DNA of 64,000 bases from CAIODY01 sp046051225 (GCA_046051225.1 JBJOOR010000006.1:128322-192321), one strand, 5' to 3'. Counted from the first letter of the stretch, positions 1-8,733 are shown. Translations and numbers: made by a program. The notes: a model not told the origin generated them from the sequence alone.

Positions 1-89
1 GCTTGGGCATTCCTGTTTACTACATTTGGCGGCGAAGTAAAAAATAAATTATTCTACTCATCTACTTTGTATCTTCGCCCATTATAAAT

Positions 90-1907
90 ATGAAACATTT
101 AAAGCAGCTAAATACATATATCCGAAAGTATTATCATTATTCATTGCTCAATATTTTGTTCAATGTATTGTCGATAGTTTTTTCTGTATTTTCAATGTCT
201 ATGATTATTCCGTTTTTGAATATTCTATTTGGCATTACACAAAAGGTATTGGTAAAGCCCCAGCTTACAGTATCTGTAACTAGTTGGATAAATTCATTCA
301 ATTATTTTATGGGTAATTTAATTGATGTATATGGCTCATCTACGGCTTTATTGGCAGTATGCATTTGTGTAGTTATTGTTTTCTTTCTTAAAAATTTGTT
401 TCGCTGGTTGGCTATTTATTTTTTGGCTCCTATTCGCAATGGAATTATATTAGAACTGCGCAACGATTTTTATAAAAAAATACTTCGGCTGCCATTATCG
501 CATATCACTACCGAACGCAAGGGCGATTTATTATCACGGTTTTCGAATGATATAAATGAAATAGATAATAGCATTATTTGTATGCTAGAAAGTTTGGTGA
601 AAGACCCTATTGAAGTAATTATTTATTTAGGCTGGATGATTTTTAATAGCCCATCGCTTACTGCTATTGCATTTGTTATCTTACCTATCAGCGGTTTAAT
701 TATTTCATTTGTAGCCAAGCCATTAAAAAAACAAGGCACCAAAGGTTTAGCACAAACAGGGTATTTGCTATCTATCATCGAAGAAACTATTTCGGGTATT
801 AAAATTATTAAAGCATTTAATGGCGAAATATTTCAACGCTTGCGGTTTAGAAAAGAAACGCATCAAATGTTTTTAATCAATAATAAAATTATTCGCCTTC
901 GTGATATGGCATCGCCGCTTAGCGAATTTTTGGGCATTACGGCTGTGGCTGTGGTATTATACTTGGGGGGCAAATTGGTGCTTAGCAATACTTCGCAATT
1001 AAGCCCATCGGGGTTTATTGCTTATATGCTTTTCTTTTCGCAATTGATTAATCCATTAAAATCAATATCTAATTCCTTCTTTAATCTTCAAAAAGGATTT
1101 GCTGCTGTGGATAGAATAAATGATGTATTATTTGCCGATGATAAAATTATCGACCCATTGCTGCCTAAAACATTGGATGATTTTACAGCCCAAATAGAAT
1201 ATAAAAATGTAAGCTTTGCTTATAAAGACGAATTGGTTTTGAAAAATATTAATGCCACTATTGGCAAAGGAAAACTGATAGCATTGGTAGGGCCAAGTGG
1301 TTCGGGCAAATCTACTTTTGTTGATTTATTGCCTCGGTTTTGGGAAGCTACATCGGGCGAAATACTTATTGATGGTATTAATATTAAAGATGTAAAACTA
1401 TTTGATGTTAGAAAACACATGGGCATTGTATCGCAGGAAGCTATTTTATTTAATGATACTGTGTTTAATAATATTGCATTTGGTATTAATAATGCAAAAT
1501 TAGAAGATGTGATTCAAGCCGCCAAAGTGGCTAATGCACACGAGTTTATTGAGCTATTGGAGAATAAATACGAAACTAATATTGGCGAACGGGGCAGCAA
1601 ATTAAGCGGTGGGCAGCGCCAACGAATCACCATAGCCCGTGCTGTATTAAAAAATCCGCCTATTTTAATTTTAGATGAAGCCACATCGGCATTAGATACC
1701 GAAAGCGAAAAACTGGTGCAAGATGCTTTATATAAATTGATGCAAAATCGTACATCAATTGTAATTGCCCATAGGCTAAGCACTATACAGCATGCTGATG
1801 AAATATGGGTGATGAAGGATGGCGAAATAGTGGAACGGGGCAACCACGAAAAACTAATTGCCTTTGATGGATTGTATAAACGATTGGCACAAATGCAATC
1901 ATTTTAA
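90..1907 (+). CDS. ABC exporter, fused permease-ATPase (MsbA-like)
   Basis: This 605-residue half-transporter has an N-terminal six-helix exporter membrane domain (about residues 20-330) and a C-terminal ATPase. The Walker A VGPSGSGKST lies near residue 400, the signature LSGGQRQR near 504, the Walker B ILILDEATSALD near 526 and the H-loop IAHRLS near 559. All catalytic elements are intact and the length is normal for the homodimeric MsbA/LmrA class. The family flips lipid A-core or hydrophobic compounds across the inner membrane using ATP. The substrate cannot be read from the sequence, and lipid A transport is only an inference from similarity. The ATG lies about 20 bases after a TACTTTG box that resembles, but does not exactly match, the Bacteroidota -7 element. 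The gene stands alone, convergent with the arsenate reductase. Confidence 0.93.
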   Translation: MKHLKQLNTYIRKYYHYSLLNILFNVLSIVFSVFSMSMIIPFLNILFGITQKVLVKPQLTVSVTSWINSFNYFMGNLIDVYGSSTALLAVCICVVIVFFLKNLFRWLAIYFLAPIRNGIILELRNDFYKKILRLPLSHITTERKGDLLSRFSNDINEIDNSIICMLESLVKDPIEVIIYLGWMIFNSPSLTAIAFVILPISGLIISFVAKPLKKQGTKGLAQTGYLLSIIEETISGIKIIKAFNGEIFQRLRFRKETHQMFLINNKIIRLRDMASPLSEFLGITAVAVVLYLGGKLVLSNTSQLSPSGFIAYMLFFSQLINPLKSISNSFFNLQKGFAAVDRINDVLFADDKIIDPLLPKTLDDFTAQIEYKNVSFAYKDELVLKNINATIGKGKLIALVGPSGSGKSTFVDLLPRFWEATSGEILIDGINIKDVKLFDVRKHMGIVSQEAILFNDTVFNNIAFGINNAKLEDVIQAAKVANAHEFIELLENKYETNIGERGSKLSGGQRQRITIARAVLKNPPILILDEATSALDTESEKLVQDALYKLMQNRTSIVIAHRLSTIQHADEIWVMKDGEIVERGNHEKLIAFDGLYKRLAQMQSF

Positions 1908-1939
1908 ATAAAATATACACCTGCTCTTATTCTGTTAAG

Positions 1940-2353
1940 CTACAAATTGTTTGCTATGAATTGTTTGCAATATTCTTTGATTTGTTGTCTTACTTGTCGA
2001 AACTGCTGATTGATTTCTTGGGCTGTACCAGTTGCTTTTGCTGGGTCGGCAAAGTTTTGATGAAATTGCTTTGCCTTTGTTGGAAAGTAAGGGCAGCGTT
2101 CTTTAGCATTGTCGCAAACGGTAATCACAAAGTCAAAGTCTATATCGTGATACTCGTCAATGTTGTTGGAAGTGTGGTTTGAAATATCAATGCCATCTTC
2201 TTTCATTGTTTCAATCGCTTTTGGGTTTACGCCGTGTGTTTCAACACCTGCACTGTACACCAAAGTGTTGTTGTTTGCAAAATGTCGTAAATAGCCTTCG
2301 GCAATTTGGCTGCGGCAACTGTTGCCCGTACAAAGCACTAATACTTTTTTCAT
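1940..2353 (-). CDS. arsC: arsenate reductase, thioredoxin-coupled (low-Mr phosphatase fold)
   Basis: The 137-residue protein starts with the phosphatase P-loop CTGNSCRS (Cys8, Arg14). It carries the second and third redox cysteines of the thioredoxin-coupled class in VCDNAKERCPYF (Cys80, Cys87), plus the general acid in FADPA (Asp103). In this family the three cysteines relay a disulfide while arsenate is reduced to arsenite. True low-Mr tyrosine phosphatases lack the Cys80/Cys87 pair, which favours arsenate reductase. The ATG overlaps the TGA of the upstream 51-residue gene as ATGA, so the two are translationally coupled. No arsR, ACR3 or arsB is present in the window, so export of the arsenite must be encoded elsewhere. 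Confidence 0.88.
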   Translation of the reverse strand: MKKVLVLCTGNSCRSQIAEGYLRHFANNNTLVYSAGVETHGVNPKAIETMKEDGIDISNHTSNNIDEYHDIDFDFVITVCDNAKERCPYFPTKAKQFHQNFADPAKATGTAQEINQQFRQVRQQIKEYCKQFIANNL

Positions 2354-2505
2354 CTGTCTATTTTTACAACGCTAATGAGAATCCAAAGTAAGTTGATGAT
2401 GGTAAACCTTGCATCAAAACCATAGTAAAAGTTGAGGCAAACAATGCCAGCAATGATAATCAAAAAGCGTTTATGTCTGCCGAGATAGTCTATGATTTGT
2501 TTCAT
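2350..2505 (-). CDS. small two-helix membrane protein upstream of arsC
   Basis: This 51-residue reading frame begins MKQIIDYLGRHKRF and ends ISVVKIDR. It has one clear hydrophobic segment (LIIIAGIVCLNFYYGF, residues 15-30) and a second (TIINLLWILISVV, residues 35-47), with basic residues at both ends. Its TGA overlaps the ATG of arsC as ATGA, which is strong evidence that it is a translated gene. I do not recognise the family. It could be a small membrane helper of the arsenic gene pair. No Shine-Dalgarno sequence is visible, as expected for this phylum. Confidence 0.6.
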   Translation of the reverse strand: MKQIIDYLGRHKRFLIIIAGIVCLNFYYGFDARFTIINLLWILISVVKIDR

Positions 2506-2760
2506 GTTATCGTTTATTCGATTGTTAATGTTGTTGTGTTAAATTGCATAACGTTTCCGCCCTTTGTTGCATGGGTGGCTTGGTGCAACTGGGTTGCTTT
2601 TTTATACCACAAATCTAAAACTAAAATAGGGTTAATTCAAGTTTATTTTTTTATGCTAATACCCTCCTCTAAAACCCAAACCGAGCATTTTATAAACTAA
2701 AATGCTTTACATATAGCAATTTACTGCTATATCATTTCTAAAATGCTTCCCCGTTCCGAC

Positions 2761-3252
2761 GGGAGAGCATTTTAAAATAAAAAACTGACAAACGTTCCAA
2801 CGGGAGAGCATTCTAAAATAAAAAACTGACAAACGTTCCGACGGGAGAGCATTCTGAAAACTAAAACGCTTCCCCGTTCCGACGGGAGAGCATTTTAAAA
2901 TAAAAAACTGACAAACGTTCCAACGGGAGAGCATTCTAAAATAAAAAACTGACAAATGTTCCGAAAGGAGAGCATTCTGAAAACTAAAATGCTTCCGTAA
3001 TGTATTATGAGTGTGTTTTAGTTTTTAAAACGCTTCCGTAATGTATTATGAGAGTGTTTTAGTTTCTAAAATGCTTCCGTAATGTATTATGAGTGTATTT
3101 TAGTTTTTAAAATGCTTCCGTAATGTATTATGAGTGTGTTTTGGTTTCTAAAATGCTTCCGTAATGTATTATGAGAGTGTTTTTATTTCTAAAATGCTTC
3201 CGTAATGTATTATGAGAGTGTTTTAGTTTTTAAAATGCTCCCGTAATGTATT
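2761..3252. repeat. tandem array, 12 exact 41-bp units of imperfect palindromes
   Basis: Twelve consecutive units of exactly 41 bases fill 2761-3252 with no insertions or deletions. Units 1-5 are one variant (gggagagcatt...gttcc[ga]ac) and units 7-12 are a second (atgagtgtgtttt...taatgtatt). Unit 6, at 2966-3006, is a hybrid: left half of type 1, right half of type 2. Units 1 and 4 are identical and units 2/5 and 3/6 correspond, giving a 123-bp higher-order period in the first half. A degenerate extra copy precedes the array (about 2735-2760). Each unit boundary can fold: arms of the kind AAAATGCTtCC and GGgAGAGCATTTT, or AAAATGCT and AGTGTTTT with G-U pairs. It lies upstream of the arsC pair and downstream of ugd. 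Confidence 0.95.
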
Positions 3253-3556
3253 ATGATGTAAATTGGTTTTTGGGCGTTGTGATTTTGAGACCGTTGAGAC
3301 CGTTCACGGAACTGTGTCAAGTTAAAAAAACAATAACTTGGCAATTTGATAAAAAAGAAACAAAATTCTGAACGTTTGGAACAAGGCTGTATAAAAATTG
3401 GCTAATTTTTGAAAACTGTTGCGGCAAGCAAAAAACTTGTCAGCCGAAGTAGGTTTTGGCTTTGCATTACAGTTGTTGGTGGCTGATTAGAACATTTTAC
3501 CACATAGGAACATAAGGGGCATAGAAAGGCAAAATACAAGATAGAGTAATAAGTTA
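3253..3556. other. non-coding stretch after the 41-bp array
   Basis: No credible reading frame is seen here. It contains a short tandem duplication (gagaccgtt twice near 3286-3303) and a hairpin at 3315-3343 (TGTCAAGTTA and TAACTTGGCA around a 9-base loop, one G-U pair). A tract with CATAG-like words lies near 3500-3530. It may be the remains of a decayed gene or regulatory RNA, but nothing decisive is visible. Confidence 0.5.
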
Positions 3557-3636
3557 TTTTCGTTGGAAACGAAATACCTCTTTGATACTCGTTTCCTGCG
3601 CTTAAATGCCTTGCTACAAACGAGTACTAGCAGGAA
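3557..3636. repeat. structured element with nested inverted repeats (REP-like)
   Basis: Three inverted repeats are packed into 80 bases: TTTCGTT-GGA-AACGAAA (3558-3574), TACTCGTTT at 3586-3594 with AAACGAGTA at 3618-3626, and TTCCTGC at 3593-3599 with GCAGGAA at 3630-3636. The last two overlap and are mutually exclusive. The arrangement resembles a REP/BIME-type palindrome, but no transposase is nearby and copy number cannot be judged from one window. Confidence 0.5.
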
Positions 3637-3643
3637 TATTTAT

Positions 3644-3677
3644 AAAAAAAGCTCAACTAAATGAGTTGAGCTTTTTT
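3644..3677 (-). terminator. intrinsic terminator of the aminotransferase-ugd operon
   Basis: The stem CTCAACT/AGTTGAG has a five-base loop and is flanked by an A tract on one side and a T tract on the other. It lies 6 bases past the ugd stop codon. The A and T flanks make it usable in both directions. Confidence 0.9.
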
Positions 3678-3682
3678 CGATT

Positions 3683-4990
3683 TTATAATACTGGATTTCT
3701 GCCTATTGAGTGGTACACAAAGCCCAGTTCTTTCATTTGTTCGGGTGTAAATACATTTCTACCATCAAATACAATAGGTTGTTTTAGCATTGATTTTATA
3801 ACATCAAAATCGGGCGTTCGGAATTCGTTCCATTCGGTTAATATGGCTAATGCCGAAGCATCTTTTAATGCATCATTAGGGTCGGCTACAAATTCTATTT
3901 TATTACCAAATATACTTTTCATGTGTTCGTTGGCAGCAGGGTCGTAAGCCTTAATTTTAGCACCAGCGGCTATTAAATTATCTACAATATATAATGATGG
4001 TGCTTCGCGAATATCGTCTGTATTGGGTTTGAATGCTAAACCCCATATAGCAATGGTATGTCCTGTTAAATCTTTAAAATGATTAATGATTTTGGTAGAT
4101 AAAATGTGTTTTTGAATTTGATTTACATTCATCACACTGTCTAAAATTTTAAAATCGTAGTTATAATCTCGGGCTGTTTTGGCTAATGCTTGTACATCTT
4201 TAGGAAAACAACTGCCGCCATATCCAATACCCGAAAACAAGAATCTTTTACCAATACGATTATCGCTGCCCATACCTTTTCGAACCATATCTACATTGGC
4301 GCCTACCTTTTCGCAAAGGTTTGCCATTTCGTTCATAAATGAAATACGCATTGCCAAATAAGAATTGGCTGCATATTTGGTCATTTCGGCACTTTTTTCA
4401 TCCATAAAATATATAGGATTGCCTTGGCGAACAAATGGTTCGTATAATTTTTCCATTAGTTCAATGGCTCTATCGCTTTGTGTGCCAATTACCACTCTGT
4501 CGGGTTTCATAAAATCTTCAACAGCTACACCTTCACGTAAAAATTCGGGATTACTTACTACATCAAAATCGCACTTAGCATTTAATGCCACCTTTGCCCT
4601 AACCATTTCGGCAGTACCCACTGGCACAGTGCTTTTATCAATAATTACTTTGTACGATGTGATTATTTTTCCCAATTCTTCGGCTACGCCAAGTATATAG
4701 CTTAAATCAGCCGAACCATCTTCGCCAGGGGGTGTAGGCAAAGCCAAGAAAATAATATCGCTTTTATCAATGGCTTCTTTTAAATTAAGTGTGAACTCGA
4801 TACGATTGTGCTTGATATTTCTTTCTAATAATACATCTAAGCCTGGTTCATATATAGGCAATTCGCCTTTTAATAATTTGTCAATCTTTTCTTTATTTAC
4901 ATCTACACATATCACATGATTACCTGTTTCGGCAAAACATGTACCTGTAACCAAGCCTACATAGCCTGTTCCTACTACTGCTATTCTCAT
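3683..4990 (-). CDS. ugd: UDP-glucose 6-dehydrogenase
   Basis: The 435-residue enzyme oxidises UDP-glucose (or a UDP-HexNAc in the WbpA-like branch) twice with NAD+ to the uronic acid. The N-terminal Rossmann loop is GTGYVGLV (residues 7-14). The substrate-linker motif and catalytic cysteine lie in YGGSCFPKD (Cys261), and the C-terminal UDP-binding domain is complete. The length fits the 430-450 residue family. It follows a DegT-type sugar aminotransferase by 12 bases and ends at a strong terminator, so the two form an operon. The pairing suggests a role in making an amino- or uronic-sugar nucleotide for a polysaccharide. Whether the substrate is UDP-Glc or UDP-GlcNAc cannot be told by eye. 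Confidence 0.92.
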   Translation of the reverse strand: MRIAVVGTGYVGLVTGTCFAETGNHVICVDVNKEKIDKLLKGELPIYEPGLDVLLERNIKHNRIEFTLNLKEAIDKSDIIFLALPTPPGEDGSADLSYILGVAEELGKIITSYKVIIDKSTVPVGTAEMVRAKVALNAKCDFDVVSNPEFLREGVAVEDFMKPDRVVIGTQSDRAIELMEKLYEPFVRQGNPIYFMDEKSAEMTKYAANSYLAMRISFMNEMANLCEKVGANVDMVRKGMGSDNRIGKRFLFSGIGYGGSCFPKDVQALAKTARDYNYDFKILDSVMNVNQIQKHILSTKIINHFKDLTGHTIAIWGLAFKPNTDDIREAPSLYIVDNLIAAGAKIKAYDPAANEHMKSIFGNKIEFVADPNDALKDASALAILTEWNEFRTPDFDVIKSMLKQPIVFDGRNVFTPEQMKELGFVYHSIGRNPVL

Positions 4991-5002
4991 TTTTTATTTA
5001 TT

Positions 5003-6127
5003 TTATTTATAAAATTCTAATACTTTTTCGATAATAAACTGTTGTTGTTCGGCTTCCATTTCGGTATGAATAGGTAATGATATTACTCTATCAGTAAGCC
5101 AATTGGTATTTTTTAAATCGCCTACCATTTTATATTTTCCTTCAAATGCTTTTTGTAGATGAGCAGGAATTGGATAATAAATCATGCTTGGAATTCCTTT
5201 CTCTTTTAAGTATGCTTGCAATTCATTTCTACGTTCGCTTACAATCATAGTATATTGATGGTATACATGATGACTATAAGCTGCACGGGCAGGTGCATTT
5301 ATTATAGGATGATTAGCAAAAGCTGCATCATACTTATCAGCCACAATTCTACGGGCATTGCAATATTCATCTAAATGTTTCAATTTGGCATTTAATACTA
5401 CGGCTTGAATAGTATCTAATCTTGAATTAACGCCAATAACATCATGCTTGTATTGAATGCTTTGTCCATGGTTGGCAACCATTTTTAATTGATTAGCCAA
5501 TGCTTCATCATTGCAATACATAGCACCACCATCGCCATAACAACCTAAATTTTTAGAAGGAAAAAATGAGGTGCAACCAATTGTTCCCATCGTTCCGTTA
5601 GTTTTTTTTCTACCGTTGCTAAAAGTATAATGTCCGCCGATGGCTTGTGCATTATCTTCAATTACATATAAATTGTGTTGGGTAGCAATTGCCATTATTT
5701 CTTCCATTTGTGCGCTCTGACCGTAAAGATGAACAGGCACAATGGCTTTTGTTTTGGGTGTGATAGCCTTTTCAATTTCTTTTGGGTCGATGGTAAATGT
5801 ATCGGCATGTACATCAACAAATACAGGCACTAAACCCAATAATGCTAATACTTCGCAAGTAGCAATATAAGTAAATGATGGAGTAATAACTTCATCGCCA
5901 GGTTGTAATCCTAAAGCCATCATGGCTATTTGCAAGGCATCAGTACCATTAGCACATGGTATTACATAAGGAGCATCTAAATATCTTGATAATCCGTCAG
6001 CAAAATCTTGCACTGCTTTGCCTTTAATAAAAGCTGCGTTGCTTAATACTTCTTGAATACCATTATCAACTTCAGTTTTTATTTTTTGATATTGAGTTTT
6101 TAAATCAACCATTTCTATTTGCTTCAT
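5003..6127 (-). CDS. DegT/DnrJ/EryC1/StrS-family sugar aminotransferase
   Basis: This is a 374-residue PLP-dependent aminotransferase of the nucleotide-sugar type. The cofactor lysine is Lys192 in SFFPSKNLGCYGDGGA, and Asp158 in VIEDNAQA should hold the pyridine nitrogen. PCANGTDALQ (residues 57-66) forms the phosphate-binding turn. The family transfers an amino group, usually from glutamate, to a keto-sugar nucleotide. Together with the downstream ugd, a WbpE-like 3-keto-uronate aminotransferase is a reasonable guess, but the oxidase and acetyltransferase of that pathway are not adjacent. It is the first gene of the operon, with a TACTTTTG -7 element 29 bases upstream. Confidence 0.88.
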   Translation of the reverse strand: MKQIEMVDLKTQYQKIKTEVDNGIQEVLSNAAFIKGKAVQDFADGLSRYLDAPYVIPCANGTDALQIAMMALGLQPGDEVITPSFTYIATCEVLALLGLVPVFVDVHADTFTIDPKEIEKAITPKTKAIVPVHLYGQSAQMEEIMAIATQHNLYVIEDNAQAIGGHYTFSNGRKKTNGTMGTIGCTSFFPSKNLGCYGDGGAMYCNDEALANQLKMVANHGQSIQYKHDVIGVNSRLDTIQAVVLNAKLKHLDEYCNARRIVADKYDAAFANHPIINAPARAAYSHHVYHQYTMIVSERRNELQAYLKEKGIPSMIYYPIPAHLQKAFEGKYKMVGDLKNTNWLTDRVISLPIHTEMEAEQQQFIIEKVLEFYK

Positions 6128-6155
6128 ATAAAATCTTTGTTTTATTTAAGAAACG

Positions 6156-6163
6156 CAAAAGTA
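6156..6163 (-). promoter_or_regulatory. -7 promoter element of the aminotransferase-ugd operon
   Basis: TACTTTTG, read on the minus strand, is an exact match to TAnnTTTG of the Bacteroidota primary sigma factor. It lies 29 bases before the ATG. No clear TTG -33 element is seen at the right distance. Confidence 0.5.
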
Positions 6164-6254
6164 AAATGAAAAGTGTAATGGAGGTAAATTTTATTGATTT
6201 ATGTGGTAGGTTTTATTAATTAATTAATCCATTAGTTAATAACCCTTGTATTTT

Positions 6255-7127
6255 TTAAAGGTTGCCTTGCAAGCCACCAGTATGTATGGCTAATAAAGTT
6301 GATGGTTTGGCAAAATAATCTTGTTGTATATTTTGCCAAATGCCATACATCATTTTAGCTGTATATACCCTATCTAATGGTAATTGCAAAGTAGTATGGG
6401 CATATATCATAAACTCATTTAGCTTACTATTGGTTTTGCCAAAGCCCCCAAAATGATAATCGAGCCACCATTCAATGGTTTCTGCTTTTGTAAATAATTT
6501 TATTTCTTGGCTTAAATAGGCTGCATTTTTTAATGCTGGTACGGCAATTATTTTTTGATGCATTAATGCAGAATTGCTAATGCCAGCTAATGTGGTGGCA
6601 TTGCCTACTGGCACAATGATATGCGATGTAAGAGGAAGTATATTTTCTACACATCTTAATTTCAAAATTTCTTCGCAACCTTTTACACCTAAGGCAGTAT
6701 GCCCACCAGATGGAATCCAATACACATTTTTATCGGGTGTAAAATTTGTTTCTTTATTTTCAATATCATATTCATCGTTGGTTAAAAATGAAAGTTGCAT
6801 TCCATTTTTTTTGGCATTTACTAAGGTAGGGTAATTGGTATAATTGCCAGTAAATCTTACTTTGCCAATGGTATTAAGTCCATTATGTTTTCCAAAAGCT
6901 GCCAAAGCTGCTAAATGATTAGACCATGGACCACCAAACGAACCGATTGTTGTATAGCCTTTTTTTATAGCATCATCAATATGATATTTTAGCTTGTACC
7001 ATTTATTGCCGCCATATTCGGGATGGATTAAATCTAGCCTAAGTACAAATAATGTTATTTGTTTTTCATCTAATAAAGGATGAAAAATTGGTTGAATAAA
7101 GTTAAGTGATACATCGGGCAAATTCAT
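6255..7127 (-). CDS. PLP-dependent D-cysteine desulfhydrase / ACC deaminase family
   Basis: The 290-residue protein belongs to the fold-II PLP enzymes (tryptophan synthase beta superfamily). GGNKWYKLKYH near residue 40 holds the cofactor lysine (the N-K-W-x-K pattern of this family), and SFGGPWSNHLAALAAFG near residue 65 is the substrate-binding SNH motif. It is somewhat short (about 300-340 is usual) but looks complete. The family includes D-cysteine desulfhydrase and ACC deaminase; many Bacteroidota members are simply called pyridoxal-phosphate-dependent enzymes, and substrate cannot be settled here. It follows shikimate kinase by 4 bases and is probably co-transcribed with it. Confidence 0.82.
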   Translation of the reverse strand: MNLPDVSLNFIQPIFHPLLDEKQITLFVLRLDLIHPEYGGNKWYKLKYHIDDAIKKGYTTIGSFGGPWSNHLAALAAFGKHNGLNTIGKVRFTGNYTNYPTLVNAKKNGMQLSFLTNDEYDIENKETNFTPDKNVYWIPSGGHTALGVKGCEEILKLRCVENILPLTSHIIVPVGNATTLAGISNSALMHQKIIAVPALKNAAYLSQEIKLFTKAETIEWWLDYHFGGFGKTNSKLNEFMIYAHTTLQLPLDRVYTAKMMYGIWQNIQQDYFAKPSTLLAIHTGGLQGNL

Positions 7128-7131
7128 TGTG

Positions 7132-7653
7132 CTAACTGCTTAATTGCATTTTTTGTTTGATGGTAGCTATTACAGTTTCTTCATTTTTTGAGGCATCAAT
7201 TGTAAGGTTACAACTTTCATAAAAAGGTAATCGGCTATTAAAAAGGGTAAGCAAATCGGCTTTGAATGTTTGGTTGGGTAAGGCTTTAAGCAGTGGGCGC
7301 TTGTTAATGGCATCGGGTGTATTTAATCTATTATAAAGCGTTTCAAATTTATGTTGTAGATAAATAGTGGTTCCGTTTTGTTTCATAAAATGATACGATT
7401 CGGAATAAGTGATAGCACCGCCACCACAGGCAATTACAATGTTTTCGTAAATTAATAAATCTTGTAAATATTCAAGTTCTAAAGTTCTGAAATAAGCTTC
7501 GCCCCATTGATTAAATAGTAAAGGAATAGAAGTGAATGTTTTTTCTTCGATAAAATTATCTAAATCAACAAATAAATAGCCTAGGCTTTTTGCTAAAGCT
7601 TTACCTGTTTTGGTTTTGCCACAGCCCATAAATCCGTTAAGATAAATTCGCAT
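7132..7653 (-). CDS. aroK: shikimate kinase
   Basis: The 173-residue protein phosphorylates shikimate with ATP in the aromatic amino acid pathway. The P-loop GFMGCGKTKTGK lies at residues 7-18. The Asp pair of the substrate site is in LFVDLDNFIEE, and the family motif IACGGGAI follows near residue 75. The arginine of the lid is in KRPLLKAL. Size and motifs match AroK/AroL. It is the first gene of a pair with the downstream PLP enzyme. Confidence 0.92.
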   Translation of the reverse strand: MRIYLNGFMGCGKTKTGKALAKSLGYLFVDLDNFIEEKTFTSIPLLFNQWGEAYFRTLELEYLQDLLIYENIVIACGGGAITYSESYHFMKQNGTTIYLQHKFETLYNRLNTPDAINKRPLLKALPNQTFKADLLTLFNSRLPFYESCNLTIDASKNEETVIATIKQKMQLSS

Positions 7654-7786
7654 AGATGTTTTAATAATTTATTACTACTGCAAAGAAACTATATTATGAT
7701 GGTAATAATTTTGTAACTAATAATATTGAACCAACATTTTATTGCCGATTGTTTATTAAAATGAATGAATACAAATTCAATATAAT

Positions 7787-7794
7787 TACTTTTG
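7787..7794 (+). promoter_or_regulatory. -7 promoter element of the flavin reductase gene
   Basis: TACTTTTG is an exact TAnnTTTG match 18 bases before the ATG at 7813. A convincing -33 element is not visible. Confidence 0.5.
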
Positions 7795-7812
7795 CTATCT
7801 AAATAAGTAATT

Positions 7813-8649
7813 ATGAAAATTATACCAAGCGAAATAGCCACAGGCAAACTACATGCCTATATGCTAGGCGCTATAGCCCCCCGACCTATTGCTTTTGCCA
7901 GCACAATAGATAGCGATGGCAATAGCAATTTAGCACCCTATAGTTTTTTTAATGCCTTTGGTAGTAATCCTACCACATTAATATTTTCGCCTGCTCGAAG
8001 AGTTAGAAATAATACCATTAAGCATACTTTAGAAAATGTAATAACTAATAAAGAGGTGGTAATAAATGTAGTAAATTATAGCATGGTGCAACAAATGAGT
8101 TTAGCTAGTTGCGAATATCCAAAAGGGATAAGCGAATTTACCAAGGCAGGTTTTACACCTTTAGCATCGGAGGTGGTAAAACCATTTCGGGTTGCTGAAT
8201 CGCCTGTTCAGTTTGAATGTAAGGTACGTGAAGTAATTGCTACAGGTACCGAAGGGGGCGCAGGCAATTTAATAGTTTGCGAAATTTTGGTGATGCATAT
8301 TAATGATGATGTATTAGATGAATCGATGAGAATTGATGCTAATAAGATAGATTTGGTTGCTAGAATGGGTGGCGATTTATATTGCCGAGCAAGTGGCAAA
8401 GCATTATTTGAAGTAAGCAAACCTAATGAAAAACTAGGCATAGGCATAGATGGTTTGCCACTTGAAATACGCAATAGCAGCATACTTTCGGGCAATGATT
8501 TAGGCATGTTGGCAAATGTTGAACAAATACCAATGGTAGAAAAAACAAATACTTATGCTAATACATCGACAGAACAAAAACATACTTTAGCCAAACAATT
8601 TTTAGCTGAAAAAAACATAGCCGATGCTTGGCGTATCTTAATGAGTTAA
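7813..8649 (+). CDS. flavin reductase-like domain protein (FMN-binding split barrel)
   Basis: The 278-residue protein has the split-barrel FMN-binding domain of the flavin reductase-like family. IAPRPIAFASTIDSDGNSN near residue 20 and LAPYSFFNAFGSNPTTLIFSP near residue 40 are typical, and SLASCEYPKGISEFTKAGF matches the family's conserved middle block. It is longer than the 160-200 residue reductase components; such longer Bacteroidota proteins are common and their substrate is unknown. It likely uses NAD(P)H and FMN. The gene is monocistronic and ends at a bidirectional terminator. Confidence 0.83.
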   Translation: MKIIPSEIATGKLHAYMLGAIAPRPIAFASTIDSDGNSNLAPYSFFNAFGSNPTTLIFSPARRVRNNTIKHTLENVITNKEVVINVVNYSMVQQMSLASCEYPKGISEFTKAGFTPLASEVVKPFRVAESPVQFECKVREVIATGTEGGAGNLIVCEILVMHINDDVLDESMRIDANKIDLVARMGGDLYCRASGKALFEVSKPNEKLGIGIDGLPLEIRNSSILSGNDLGMLANVEQIPMVEKTNTYANTSTEQKHTLAKQFLAEKNIADAWRILMS

Positions 8650-8677
8650 GATATATTAAACTATCAACTATCGGTAT

Positions 8678-8716
8678 AAAAAAAGCCGCTCCAAGTTTAT
8701 CGGGGCGGCTTTTTTA
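8678..8716. terminator. bidirectional terminator between convergent genes
   Basis: AAAAAGCCGCTCC pairs with GGGGCGGCTTTTT (one G-U pair) around an 11-base loop. It serves the flavin reductase gene on one side and the phospholipase D-like gene on the other. Confidence 0.9.
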
Positions 8717-8733
8717 TACTCTAAATAGGTAGC

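Noticed and set aside
2707..2955. 82-residue minus-strand reading frame through the tandem array
   Set aside because: It only exists because three 41-base units make 123 bases, a multiple of three. The protein is a translation of the DNA repeat with no start context.
2761..3252. CRISPR array or integron attC array
   Set aside because: Repeats are contiguous without unique spacers, no cas or integrase gene is present, and the units are shorter and lack attC core sites.
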